NCBI GenBank assembly: GCA_946811695.1
Contig: OX328132.1
Location: forward strand, 93,794,538 to 93,858,537
Direction: 5' to 3'
Source: Gonocerus acuteangulatus
Taxonomy: Eukaryota; Arthropoda; Insecta; Hemiptera; Coreidae
Length of the DNA stretch: 64,000 bases
Made by a program: the position numbers and the translations under genes
The notes under the pieces: generated by a model
What the model was told of the DNA's origin: nothing
The model's database searches: none
The model's input: the letters and a program-made list of their open reading frames with translations, nothing else
Shown: positions 1 through 11,298 of the stretch, piece by piece
How positions within the stretch are numbered: position 1 is the stretch's first letter
Layout: the number at the start of each line of letters is the position of its first letter

Positions 1-364
1 GTTATCCTTAATATCTTGAAAACGGTTGGAAAATTACGGTATCTGGAACATAACCATTCTAAGGGTTACTTCTCTAGAAAAAAATGTTTCTGAAGTAATT
101 TTGCATGGAGCAATGTCAATCGGAGAAAATCTAAAATCTTCGAAATTGCTAGATTTGTTCATTGTTCAACAGAGGTTTGTCAGCATTTACCTAACATTTT
201 AATAGCGCGCATAGAGAATGTTGGAGTCATTTCCGCTTAGGATACTGTCAGTTTACAGTTGTGGCGCCTTAAACTTCCTCCTCTTGGAGATTCTTTCCTT
301 TACTAATGAGTCTAGAGATATGAAAAGCACCGCCCTAAGATGACGCAGTTCCTGAGTCGGAATT
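1..364 (-). mobile_element. HINE-A fragment, 5' end
   Basis: Diverged 5' end of the HINE-A rolling-circle repeat family that recurs through the window. The stretch ending at about 364 matches the reverse of the family start (AAGTCCG...CTTAGCGC) seen at 27341, 32426 and 51062, and the inner part carries the family phrases on 'cgaaaacggttg' and 'gtcaatcggagaaa'. The copy is cut by the window edge. From 365 to about 880 the DNA is AT-rich and nothing else is recognised. Confidence 0.7.
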
Positions 365-903
365 TTTATGTTAATTCAGCTTTTTTATGAAATGTGTCAC
401 TGTCATTAATATAAAAATTAATCTTATGTTTTTATAGAGAAGAGAATTATGCAGTTACATTAAAAAATATTTTGTTTTCATTTAGGATAAGTTCATACAT
501 CAATTTAGCAAATAAAATATGTTGCCCAATGTGGCATTCTTTAATTAATTACTGAAATATTATATATGCATTAGAGTTATTATAAAGAGATTATTATATT
601 TTAGCTTTCAGCTATTTACATGATTAAAAACTTTTAAATCACATTTATATGCTTTGTTCATTATAATATTGCTTCTTATTTTAGTTGGAAGGGGGAAAAC
701 TCAAACGGGTGTCCTATGCATCATATAATATAGTTGATACAAATACTCCAGTGTTGCTTACTTGAAGTCTCTAGCAATGAAAGTTTAATTTACAATAACG
801 CGGACATTTAGCGGCTCGGAAAATTTACCAGAAAATTTTCTGATTCAAAATTTTCCGGCTCTGCTGCTCTCAAGCCTAGGAGGACTGTGGGTAACAGTTC
901 TGT

Positions 904-1480
904 CTAAGAGTTTGAGTCGATTAGATGTGCATTGAGGGCAGTCTTCAGTGTCCTGTGCCATCTCTCCACAACCCCGTTGGACTGTGGGTGGTATGCTGTA
1001 GTTCTACAGCGTCGTGAGCCGAGTAAGTTCAGGAGCCTGTTGAATAGTTCGCTTTCAAATTGGCGCCCTTGGTCAGTTGTGATCCGGGCAGGAACGCCGA
1101 ATCTACAGATCCATGTCCTGTAGAGAGCTGAAGCAACTGTTGTTGCGGAGATGTCCTCGAGGGGTTCTGCTTCGGGCCAGCGTGAATACCTATCCGCCAT
1201 GGTGAGACAATAGCGCTTTCCATCCGATGGCGGCAAGAGCCCGACTATGTCTACGTGGACATGCTCGAATCTGCCGGCTGGAGCGAAGGCACCTGGAGGT
1301 GTTACGGTGTGCCGGTGTATCTTAGAGGGCTGGCAGTTGATGCAGCTCCTAGTCCAGATCGCTAGGTCCGCTTGCATACTTGGCCAGAAATACCTTTGCG
1401 GCACCAGGCGGCGAGTCCCCCGAACGCCAGGGTGGCTGAGACTATGAAGCTTTTTAAAAACTTCCTAGACGGAGTGTTGG
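904..1480 (-). pseudogene. Gypsy integrase domain
   Basis: A 166-residue open stretch (1404-904) with the integrase fold signature. There is the end of an HHCC finger (CINCQPSK), then the DDE core: D in HVDIVG, D in TTDQG and E in NGVVERWH, spaced as in retroviral-type integrases. All three acidic residues are present. Integrase normally inserts the cDNA copy into the chromosome. The frame ends soon after the DDE core, so the C-terminal domain is missing. The N-terminal finger begins in the more broken part up to about 1480. It is a fragment of the surrounding element, not a host gene. Confidence 0.9.
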
Positions 1481-1865
1481 CGGTACATACGGTCGGGCTT
1501 TAGCTGTCGAAACGTCACATAGAAGTGGCTGGTCGAATTGTGGTATGTCGATCAGCTTTAACTGCAGGTTCGGGTTCTTAAGAAGCTCTGGAATCGCCGG
1601 GTCTTCCTGCTGAGCCTGGATGATACTCCCCATATCGTCAGGACCATTTATTGCCTCCAACCGTGAAAGGGTATCCGCTACCTTGTTTTCAGCCCCAGAG
1701 AATGACGAATGTCGCTAGTGAACTGACTAATGATGTTGCAGTCTCGGGCTTCTGGTAAAGGGCATACACGAGCGGCTTGTGGTCCGTCAGTATGCTGAAC
1801 ATACGACCTTCGATGCATAGCCTGAAGTGCTTGACGGCGCTGTAGATGGCAGTGAGCTCGCGGTC

Positions 1866-2192
1866 TTAGGCAGAGTATCGCTGCTGTGCTGATGTCAGGG
1901 TCCTCGAGAAGAAACCAAGAGGTCGCCAGTGGTATCCCTCACGCCGTTGGAGGACAGCCCCAACCGCGGAGTTAGATGCATCGCAAGCTAGGGTCAATTC
2001 GGCGTCTGAAGAGGGGTGTGCTAACGTTACAGCATCCTTGATGTCTCGTTGGCATCGGGCGAAGGCTTCCTCTGCTTCCAGAGTCCATGGGACGGGGGTG
2101 CTGTCGTTCTTCTTGCTGTTGCCGATTAGGGCATGAAGAATGCGCTGTACTTCTGCTGCTTTTGGGTGGCATCTTCGATAAAAGTTGACCAT
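1866..2192 (-). pseudogene. Gypsy RT connection / RNase H fragment
   Basis: A 108-residue frame with the typical Gypsy passage from RT thumb to RNase H: WTLEAEEAF, then LACDASNSAVGAVLQRR and PLGFFSRTL. The D in CDAS is the first RNase H catalytic residue. The protein would remove RNA from the RNA-DNA hybrid during reverse transcription. The frame stops at about 1866. The region 1454-1865 holds further Gypsy RNase H/linker sequence with stops. Confidence 0.85.
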
Positions 2193-2271
2193 CCCTAAAA
2201 ATCGTCGGAGATGACCCTTGGTGGTAGGACGAGGGAATTCAGAAATTTAGTCCACCTTGCTCGGGAGAGGT

Positions 2272-3301
2272 TTAATACCTTGAGAGTTCACAAGAAAGCC
2301 TAAAAACTCGACTTCGGGCCTGCAAAACTCCGACTTGAGCGGGTTGATGGTTAATCCATGTTGATTTAGCCTTCTGAAAACTTCTTCCAGGTGGGTCCAT
2401 TAGGCGCTGGAATGTTTGCGCAGCATTTCTTAGTCCGAAGCACATCACCAAGAATTCGAAGAGACCGAAGGGGGTGATCACTAGAGATTTTGGGATGTCT
2501 TCTTCCGCCACTGGCACCTGGTAGTAAGCACGGTTGAGGTCGATCTTACTGAAGATTGTCTTCCCAAAGAGATTGGTGTTGAGGGGCTGTATGTTGGGGA
2601 CACTGTACCTGTCAGGCAAAGTCTGGGCATTGAGTCGGCGGTAGTCCCCACAGAAACGCAACGTCCCGTCCTTCTTCGAAACGATGTGAAGAGGGCTTGC
2701 CCGAGGTCTGCTGGATGGGCTGCAGATACCCTCATCGACCATCTTCAGGAATTCATACCTGGCTGCATTGAAACGGTCAGGTGGAAGACGTCTGGCTTTA
2801 GATGTTACCGGTGGTCCCTTTGTCTCTATGAAGTGCTTGATGGGATGCTTCGGCTCATGCGGTACAGGAGATGGGCGAGTGATAGACGGGTATTTACGTA
2901 AGAGCTCGTAATACCTCTCACCGCAAGGTACTGCGAATACGGAAGGTGTGGTGTTATCTTTGAGGCTGCCTTTGGAAATTAGGCCGGTCTGCGAGTCCAC
3001 CAGCTGTCGTCCCTTGAGGTCGACTAAGATGTGATGGTGGAAGAGGAAGTCCGCTCCGATGATCGGGTTGCTGACGTCGGCCAAGATGAAGGACCATCGA
3101 GGTAGGCGTCGAAGTCCGACGTTGAGGGTCTTCTTGACTTCCCCAGAAGTCTTTATTGTGGAGCCGTTGGCTGCAAAAAGGATGAAGTTGGCGGTGTGGT
3201 TTCGCTCTCGTCACCATGCTGGCAAGACCGATACGGCTGCACTGGTGTCAACCAAATATCTTTCCCCAGAATCCTTGTCCGTGACGAATAATCGGCGGTG
3301 A
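2272..3301 (-). pseudogene. Gypsy protease and reverse transcriptase, YxDD deleted
   Basis: The aspartic protease lies near 3300-3000. Its active site reads DTSAA, followed by IIGADFL, the second conserved protease segment. RT follows with FCGDYRRLN, FSKIDLNRAYYQVPV and TPFGLFEFLVMCFGLRNA. After QTFQRLMD the sequence jumps to the part that normally lies about 30-40 residues downstream, so the YxDD polymerase box is deleted. Protease and RT are in different frames, so there is at least one frameshift. The copy cannot make active polymerase. Confidence 0.85.
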
Positions 3302-3333
3302 TTGATATCAGTCCGCCTTCTCAGTCGCTGAGA

Positions 3334-4133
3334 TCAGTTCCCCTTCTGCGATGTACTCTTCCAGCTGCAGGGTTGTCGGCATTTACGGGCGTTTTGTTTG
3401 AAGCGGTGGTGGTAGTAGCACAAAGTTCTACCTTTGCTTCTCGAGCGGCTGCGCTCCCGGCCTCGTGACCTGCTTCCTCGATCGCGAGCTATCTGATTTT
3501 TGAGCTCGCCGATCTCCAGGGTCAACTTCTGCATTATCTCCTCGAGGTGGGAAACGAAGGTAGAGGAGCGTGTGTGTGGTTGTGTGGACTGAGAGCTCAC
3601 CTGGCTAACACTGGGCTCGTAGATCTCGGCTAGCTTGTCTACGAACTGCTCTGTTGTCACCGCTAGTGTAGCCTGCATTCGTTCTAGCAGGGCCTTAAGC
3701 CACATGGTACGCAGCAATTCTGTGGAAACTGAAACCCCTGCGAGCCTTTTCAGTTCGTTCAAAAACTCGGAAGGGCGCTCTCCGTCTGCGAGACGCTTAT
3801 CTTCTAAAAGCCGTCTTATGCGGAGGTTTTGCGACTCGGCGTACGTCGAAATTAGTCGACACTTGAGTGCTTCGTAAGGGTCTGCGGGAGGATTTTTAAC
3901 CAAGTCCGAAACCTGTCTCAACACTTCGAACTCCAAGTTCGCCACCACCATTTGAAATTTTATTCGCGAACTCAAAATTTAGGACGTCGCAAATACGGCA
4001 TCGGCCTGGCAAAACCATAATTCTGGGTCTCCTCTCCAGAATGGGGGAATTCTGATATTAGCCCCAGGCCCAGTTGCACTAACCTGAGTTTCCTCTGTCT
4101 GCATTTCTTCTTTATTTTCTCCTTCACTCATCA
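3334..4133 (-). pseudogene. Gypsy gag, interrupted
   Basis: Starts with ATG at 4133 right after the leader and reads for about 50 residues (FWRGDPELWFCQADAVF). An in-frame TAA near 3981 breaks it, and the reading continues to 3334. The downstream 213 residues contain the gag core (NPPADPYEALK, RRLLEDKRLADGERPSEFL), an arginine/serine-rich tract (RGSRSRGRERSRSRSKGR) and an incomplete zinc knuckle (CYYHHRFKQNARKCRQPC). Gag would form the virus-like particle. It is a dead copy because of the stop. Confidence 0.85.
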
Positions 4134-4149
4134 CGTCGGGGTCACCACT

Positions 4150-4540
4150 TTAGAGGAGCGTCAGGTAAAAATAAAATAAACTGGTTAAAAAAATAAATGT
4201 CTATATAATGAAAATAAATCGCTTAATAAAGAAAAAATAATAATAATTAACTTCTTGAGGATAAATGAAATAATAAATAAATGGTCCACTGCCAGATAAT
4301 TTAACGAAAGTCCAAAAAAATTCACACAGAAAATAGGCACCACGTTGTCGCACTTTTTAAACACCAAACTTAAACTTGGCTAGGTAATTTTCGGGTTTTC
4401 TCAAAGCCGCGGGGAAATTTAAATATTAATTAATAAATTATTGTGGCACCCGCAACACTGACTAACCCCACGTAACCTTCCTGTTTTTGACAGTCAAGCT
4501 ACCCTGTTGTCAGTCAGTTTACGTTTGTGGTGCTACAACA
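4150..4540 (-). repeat. Candidate 5' LTR of the Gypsy relic
   Basis: Lies immediately upstream of gag on the minus strand. It begins TGTTGTAGCACCAC, as many arthropod Gypsy LTRs do, and runs about 390 bp to near TGGTGACCCC (primer-site-like). The partner LTR is absent, so the limits are inferred. Confidence 0.55.
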
Positions 4541-4571
4541 TGATTATGTAATGATGTAATGTCATAAATGA

Positions 4572-4625
4572 GTTCGAGTTTTTTTTTTTTTCTACGGCGC
4601 ATCTACATCTAGGTCAAGGTTACAT
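4572..4625 (-). repeat. SINE tail fragment
   Basis: On the minus strand it reads GACCTAGATGTAGATGCGCC followed by A's. This is the same 3' tail as the complete SINE at 10066-10273. The tRNA-like head is missing, consistent with 5' truncation. Confidence 0.7.
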
Positions 4626-4689
4626 CTACATCCAATCAACATACTATTGGAGGCCTTTATCAACGCAATAGTACCCCAAAAAATGATTT

Positions 4690-5060
4690 TTATTATTTTC
4701 ATGAACTATCGTTAACACGATGCACAACAGAAACTTTTGTTTTTTCGTCACAAAACTTGGTATATAGTATTCCCGTAGCAAATTATTGAAGGTGGTAGTT
4801 ACCCATCAAATTTGATTCATCTGGAGGGGGGTGTACTCCGGACCCATAGTAGTTATTCGCCCATGCCGGTCGCAATTATTGTTGTATTGCAAAGAAACTC
4901 GGTATTCGTTGTGGAAATATTGATAGAAAAATGTGTTGTAAAAATAAACTAAATCGGTTCATTAGGAGAGGGGTTTAATCTGGACCCAAATTACCAACTT
5001 GCTACTACCAGCCGTATTCTATTTATACATTCTATCCATAACAGCGAGTTGGATTGACTA
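4690..5060 (-). mobile_element. HINE-B fragment
   Basis: Contains the HINE-B phrases on reverse-type motifs 'gttaacacgat', 'tttcgtcacaaaacttggtatata' and 'actccggaccca', which also occur at 51600-52260. No termini are visible, so it is an internal fragment. Confidence 0.65.
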
Positions 5061-5099
5061 GAGTTTTGATATCATATTCGAGTTATACTAATTATCAAG

Positions 5100-5282
5100 A
5101 ACATCAACAAATAAGTTTGAGACATTATTCTAAATGGCTGACCTTTTGACCAAATTTTGAAATTTGACTATTTTGACCTAGCCTAGGAGATTTCCCGTAT
5201 CAAGACCTACCTGTGTGTCACGTTTTGTCAAAATTGGTCAAACGGTGTAGATTTATATAAGGAACAAACATACAGACACATG

Positions 5283-5345
<63 letters not shown>
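5100..5345. repeat. Dispersed repeat D with (TA)n tract
   Basis: The block containing 'cccgtatcaagacctacctgtgtg', 'aaacggtgtag' and 'aggaacaaacatacagacac' before a (TA)n run recurs at about 53925-54208. It has the same layout as the HINE families (unique arm then TA tract), but its termini are not visible. Confidence 0.6.
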
Positions 5346-5348
<3 letters not shown>

Positions 5349-6990
5349 TTAAGAATAAAGGATTCACCTTAACCAGTCACTCATCCACTATATGTCAGCT
5401 GCTCCTTACCTAAGTTGACTTGCCAAAACATTGAACACATATCTTCTACACTTTGTGCTGATTTGTGTGCTTCTCTAAATTCTTGCATAAAGTCGTCAAA
5501 ACATTTGTCCACACTAAGTCTGACCTGACAATGACAGAATTAGAATTTTGTTTCTGTGTGAATTTTTTTTAACAATCCTCACTCGGTCGTACAAACTTGT
5601 TTGATTCTAGACCGAATTCGGAACGACAAAGCAAAATGGCACTAAACCACATATTGTGTTTCAAAAAGGTCTACAGCCTCTACATCTTAACCAATTTCAA
5701 TGGATTTTTTTTTTTTTTAAATGAAAGGTAATCAAATTTATAACAACTTTGCGAACTCACATTTTTGTTTTCCTTGTTTATTAAATTATGTGGAAAGATG
5801 TTTATAACCTTCTAGCTGCCTTTCTTATAAATTATTTTAAAATATGAATCGAAGGTTTCTATGCTTAGTAGGTGGTATTTCTTTAATTAATCACTCATTT
5901 TCACTTCACTTCGAGGTCATTACTGATGAACTGTGACTAAATCCGATCGGATCTGGTCTGGACCAATAGGCACTCTTGTCGGCCGTTGTCAGTCAAAGGA
6001 AATAGGATTGGATCGGATAGGGAGATATACGGGTCCAATGTATTTGCAGCCTAATTTAAATTTTTAAGAAAATAAATAATGGCTAGAGACTGTTGAAATG
6101 ATTTTTTCATACTGAATGCAAACATAAGAATGAATAGAATGACAGAAATAAAAAAGCAAGGTACCTTGTCGGTCAGAGCAGGTACTCAACAGTGGATTTG
6201 AATATTCCACAAAAAAAAAAAAAAAAATAAATCCCCACAAGATCTGTAGAGCTTTAATGCTTTAGTTGAGAAACCAACTAATAGATTGAGACAAGGTCGA
6301 CCCAGCTACACTCTACGTTAGAAAATACAGAGAGAAACTGTACATTGATATTTACCATCATTAACCCTTTAACGGGCAAGGGCTGATCACGTAACCCTGG
6401 CCGCCGAAATTCAAAAATGGCACGAGTGAGGCGGCATTGGTTCCGAACCTTCCCGCTGGATGCAGGGGTATGCCAAAAAATAGTTTTGGGAGCTCTCAGG
6501 CCTGAGGAGGCGAGATATGACGAAGTTCACCGAATATTCGGCCCGTGCCCGTCCCTGCTCCTTGGCCGATCTGTCTTGTGTCAATGTTGGCTGTGCATTC
6601 TGTGCTCTCTCAGTTACTTGTCTTCTCCGGAAATCTTTTCAATGTAATTAATAATTCTTTTATACATTTTATTTTTTATTTATTTATTTTACGAGCTTCG
6701 CAACGACGGCGACTTGCTCTTTTTTTTTTAAGATACAGTAAAAAATACAAATTTATATATTCACAATTATCAGTAACTTATAGTACTAAATACAAAAAAA
6801 AAAAAAAAGTTTAAGAATTAATTGCTAAACATTATTTAGAGCCTTGCTATTTGAACTATAGTTAATCTATTTACATAACTTATCACTAAAACTAACTGCC
6901 ATTATTTAATTATTTATTAGGTCATGGAGGATGCTACATGTTGTGGTTTTCCATTCATGACCAAGCAAAATTGAGTAATAATTACATAAT
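5346..6990. other. No recognisable gene
   Basis: AT-rich sequence with A/T homopolymers. A stretch at about 6363-6650 is GC-richer and starts TTAACCCTTTAACGGGC, which resembles a piggyBac-type terminus, but no matching inverted end was found. Short open frames here show no family signature. Confidence 0.5.
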
Positions 6991-7029
6991 AGGTAAAAAA
7001 AAAAAAAAAAATATCTTAAAATATCTTTC

Positions 7030-7380
7030 GTTTCCTCAGATTCTGTGGTACATGTTTATGTCTTTTAAATATTGAAGTATAGAGTTTATGTATGGACTAC
7101 CCTCTGTGAGAAGTTCTTGTAGGTTGTGTGGAATATTCAGTTTGTCGCGTCTTTTACATTCAGTGAGTATGTGTTTAATTGTCAATGTTGTGTTACAAAC
7201 TCTGCATATCGGTTTGTCTTTTTTTCTCCATGAGGTAATTATGTGTGAGCAACGAGTGTCCAATGCGAAGTCTGGTCAGTACTACTTGGTCTCTTCTTGT
7301 TGAGGTGCATTGTTCATTACTCCATGCTCTTACTGTGTTCTTAATTTGTGATAACTTGTTGCTATACATTTTAGATTAGG
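7030..7380 (-). pseudogene. I-like retrotransposon 3' coding fragment
   Basis: The minus frame ending at 7036 contains KPICRVCNTTLTIKHILTEC. This matches in layout the C-terminal zinc motif of the larger I-like element in this window (CRTCNHRLTTKHILTDC near 57500). Only the last 75-100 codons of ORF2 are present, so it is a 5'-truncated insertion. A homologous RIGH(T/S) motif precedes it in another frame. Confidence 0.75.
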
Positions 7381-7447
7381 AATCAATTGATTATAATTGA
7401 AATATGTATATCGCCTACATGTTATAGGGGGCCTATCGGGGGATTTG

Positions 7448-8174
7448 CTTCCAGAGTTATGTTAATACACTGTACTACTTAATAAATACACAAAAACTTC
7501 ATTTTCAATCTTTTGATCTGACGCAGGAACAGGATACAGTAACCCTAGTGAGAGATAGCGCTCCTCGCGGCGGCTTTGGGAACCTACATCTGGTGGGCTA
7601 ATTCTAATGAAACAGAGTTTAAAGTAAATCCACCTTTCCAATAGACCGATTTACTTCATTTTTACAACACTTCTTTCTCATGAGATACCCATGACTTATA
7701 CCGCGTTTCGTTACAATACGACCGGTATGAGTATATTAGTACTTTAGGTCCGGTGTAACCCCACCCCCTCCAAAGAACCCGATTTAGTTTATTTTTACAA
7801 CCAATTTTTCTATGTTGATTACCACCATGAATACCGAGTTTTGTTGAAATGTAACAAAAATTACGGCTGGTAGTGGCAAATTGGTAATGTGGGTCCAGAG
7901 TAAACCCCCCTCCTAATGAACCGATTTAGTTTATTTTTACATCGTATTTCTCTCTTTAGATAAACATAACGAATACCGAGTTTTGTTGAAATATAACAAA
8001 AACTATGGCTGGCATGGTCAAATTAGTGTTTTGGGTCCAGGGTAAACCCCCCCCCCCCCACCTGGTGGACCGATTTTGGTAGTTAACAAACTCATTCAAT
8101 CGTTTGCTAATTGAGCGCTATATACCACGTTTTGTGAAGAAAAAACAAATACGATGGCCGCTATCGTGTTAACA

Positions 8175-8244
<70 letters not shown>

Positions 8245-9814
8245 GGAAGGTGTTGTACCTCTGACCATATTGTACCTTTGACCACCGAGGCTGTGGCGGC
8301 ATGTAGCAACATTTTATAAATTTTGGTGTAATCAGTGTTTAGCTCCTTCACTAGAGGGCTAGTGTAACCTACTTTGGATTATTTAAGTCAAAGAAGATTC
8401 TTGCAAAAAATACTTATCCATTTTTCTCATAAAAATGTAAGTTATTTATTGATAACGTTTTGCCTCATAATATTTTTTGTATTATGTCTTTTTAGATGGA
8501 AATCATTTGATAAAGTAGCTATTACAATAAGAAACATGGTGTAGCTTCCGAAATTGATTTATCTTAACCCTAAAATTTTTAGCATGCTTTTTAATTTGCA
8601 CTACCAGGGTGTTGTACCTCTGACCACGACTAGGTGTTGTTCCTTTGACCAGGTCAAAGGTACAACACACCTGAGTAATTTTTTCATAATTCAATTTTTA
8701 TGTTCTTCTGCGAAATATTTTTTTAAAATAATACTTCATATTGGTTGCTTCAATTATTCAAAGAATTTAAAAAATAATAAATTTTTAAGTTCAAACTGAC
8801 TTTATCAACCCTCAGTGTAGCAGTTCAAATGGAGCTCATGCAAGGAAAGTGTCAAGAAGGGAACGGCCTCGTATCCTGACAGATATTCGTGAAAAGCTAA
8901 TTATTGAAGGTGAAAAAAAAAAAAAACGAAAGCACCACCCTAAACTTAAGACACCACATACAAATAAACCCCTTCCAAAAAAAAAAAAAAAAAAAAAAAA
9001 TGGTAACTAAAAAGAAAATTATTCTAATGGCAGTTCAGATTCTGATACTGACACCGAAATTTCTTCAAGAGAAAGTCACGTTGATTCGTCTGATAAATGT
9101 TGTGTTACGTCGATGACCAGTAACAATTTGAAAAATATGATTTTTTTTTTAATTTAATAAGGAAATGTTTTCCTTTTTAAAAATAAAAGTAAAAAGACTA
9201 TTACATATTTAGTAAGATATCTGTGGTATTAAATGTCCAATCTTTAAGATCCAATATTTGAAAAAACAAACTTTAAGTGACAAGTTTACGAGAGAAGATG
9301 AAAATTTGTACCATATGGATGTCGAAGACATTCTGGCTAAACTTCCATACCCTACTATTGCTAGTGGATCTGCTTGACAGTTAAAACGATTATCGATTGG
9401 ACTGGATTTTTCGGCATATTAAGCATAACATAATATCGATAATAGCTTTTTTATTATTCTTACATCATTGTCCTGTATTTATTGAACTTACAATTAATTA
9501 CAATATTACTGAATAACATTTTTTTTCTGCACTGCTGTGTTGTTTTTAGGTGGTCAGAGGTACAACACCCCGTGGTCAAAGGTACAACTACATGTTGTAC
9601 CTTTGACGACTGAACAATTATTTTTTTTAAAAATTAATAAAAAATACTAAATGTAAAGCTAGAACCTCGAAAAAAATTATATATGATAAGCAATAGAATA
9701 CTAATTACAAAGAATTAAAAAAAATGAATTTAGCTTTAATATAATATATATTTAATATTTCAAGCTAAAAAAAATTCAATTTGGCAAAGTGGTCAAAGGT
9801 ACAACACCTTCCCC

Positions 9815-9881
<67 letters not shown>

Positions 9882-10004
9882 TTTAACGGGGGTAATTTTC
9901 GGTGTCTACTAGGTAGGATCGATAATTAGATTTGAAGAAATTTTTCAAAAATTCCGTCATGAGTGCAACCTCAATAGCTACTTTCCTTCGGAGGAAAGTG
10001 CTAA
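7448..10004 (+). mobile_element. HINE-B element, interrupted by a TIR transposon
   Basis: Left part 7448-8180 matches the 5' half of the complete HINE-B at 27599-28678. The right part 9880-10004 matches its 3' end, finishing with the hairpin ACTTTCC-TTCG-GAGGAAAGT and CTAA at 10001-10004. Between them lie (TA)n tracts flanking a 1.57-kb TIR transposon (8243-9814), so that element jumped into the HINE microsatellite. The 5' terminus is missing. Confidence 0.8.
8243..9814 (+). mobile_element. TA-targeting TIR transposon, copy 1
   Basis: Termini are inverted: GGGGAAGGTGTTGTACCT at the left and the reverse, ending ACACCTTCCCC, at the right, both set in (TA)n. The TIR motif TTGTACCTxTGACC is repeated inside at about 8610-8665 and 9550-9605, often in inverted pairs, like multiple transposase-binding sites. 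The interior keeps a decayed coding stretch (about 8820-9370) that ends in a [16 protein letters not shown] peptide before a stop, also present in copies 2 and 3. The Tc1/mariner-pogo group is suggested by TA targeting. No DDE core is seen, so it is non-autonomous. Confidence 0.75.
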
Positions 10005-10065
10005 AAGGAATCCTCTATCAACTATGCTAATATCACCGACTTCCATTAAACATTTTACATTATTA

Positions 10066-10219
10066 GGTGGTGTAATGGCGAGTGCCTTGGATTCATAAGC
10101 GGGAGATGGTGGGTTCGATTCCCAACCTCCGGCAGGAATTTTATCATCCCAAGGCTCGTTGGTAAAATTCCTCGCTGCACCCTGGATGTCGGCGCTAATG
10201 ACCTAGATGTAGATGCGCC

Positions 10220-10273
<54 letters not shown>
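10066..10273 (+). repeat. tRNA-derived SINE, near full length
   Basis: A tRNA-like head with an A-box-like GGTGTAATGGCGAGTGCC and a B box GGTTCGATTCC. It is followed by a body with 'ggcaggaatttt...ggctcgttgg' and a tail GACCTAGATGTAGATGCGCC running into about 50 A's. Related copies or tails occur at 4572, 14690, 18749, 21101/23877, 42773 and 56530. The better preserved head at 18749 (TCCCCATGGTCTAGTGGCTA) resembles tRNA-Glu. Confidence 0.85.
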
Positions 10274-10275
<2 letters not shown>

Positions 10276-11226
10276 TGTATAGGATTGTGTATATATTTTC
10301 TATTATGGAAGAGGACTCATAAAACTTGTTTTTGGTTTTCAATGCCATCAGACCATTTTAGCATAAGCCATCAATTAAAAATTCATTACATATTTATATA
10401 AGTGTGTGAGTTTGTGTTTGTAAATGTTTATGTGTATTTATGTTTTTTACTGGTGCACTTACTGCGAAAGCCTTTATTGCAGTGTGTGTTAAGTTTCATT
10501 TTAATTGTATTTTTTAGTTACAGTACGTCTTTGTGAAAATGATGCAGAATGGATCTTGATTAACCATTAAATAATTCCAGTCTTGAATGTATCATATTGT
10601 TTTCCAAGGGTGTTTCATGAGCCTCTAACCTACTTTTTGGCCTCAAATGAGAATGTGTTCCAGGTATTTATAGCCATCGTAGGCCAGCCCTATTTATTCC
10701 ATGTTTCTGGTTACCTTGTTATGGTGGGCCCATTTCTGATATTGATTGACCCTATCTTCTTTCTTGCAGCTTTGGGTGGAATTATATTCACAAAGTTTAC
10801 ATGGCTTTTAATCATCTCAATCAAAGCATGGAAGAACACACTTCTCCTGTCTACCTCCTGTGTGCTTATAAATACCTGGAAAATGTGTTAAAATTCTCAT
10901 TCTCTGACTGAACCCTGAGAAAGCTTGCAGCCTAGCTAGCAAAACGTCAGTAGAGAAGAATATTAAATGGCCTAAACCTGAATTGTATAATGTTTGTAAT
11001 AGCACAGCCTGTGGAAATCTATAAGTAAAATCGCTCTCAATTACTTTTGTGCCATTGTACACAACACCCTTGTTTAACTGCACACTTCAATAGGCATACA
11101 TTTAATCAGTTTTTTGCAATAATATTTATGAACTTTAGAGATAAATGTTTGACATATATCATGTTTCTTCTGATATTATTTTATAGTTACATAATAGATA
11201 ATGGTTAAATGATTAGATTTAATTTG

Positions 11227-11228
<2 letters not shown>
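10274..11228. other. No gene; weak Penelope-type hammerhead-like motif
   Basis: Nothing codes convincingly. At 10915-10948 the plus strand reads CTGAGAA...AAAACGTC, a degraded relative of the hammerhead-like cores at 27087 and 47070. This suggests an old Penelope-element tail. Confidence 0.4.

Positions 11229-11290
<62 letters not shown>
11229..11290. repeat. (TA)n microsatellite
   Basis: About 30 TA units, followed by GTATATATACATATGCACACACAC. From 11291 to 12235 no gene or family is recognised. Confidence 0.9.

Positions 11291-11298
<8 letters not shown>

Larger units (their letters stand above)
904..4540 (-). mobile_element. Gypsy (Ty3-like) LTR retrotransposon relic
   Basis: Order along the minus strand is LTR-like leader, gag, protease, reverse transcriptase, RNase H and integrase, the Ty3/Gypsy order (integrase last). 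A start reading TGTTGTAGCACCAC lies at about 4540, and the junction to the internal region lies near 4150, just before the gag start. No second LTR is visible below 904, so the element is truncated in or after integrase. Several frames are broken, and part of RT including the catalytic YxDD box is deleted. This is an inactive copy. Confidence 0.9.

Noticed and set aside
10583..10891. Hydrophobic 102-codon frame as a membrane protein
   Set aside because: No splice or family support; lies in a decayed repeat next to a Penelope-type tail.
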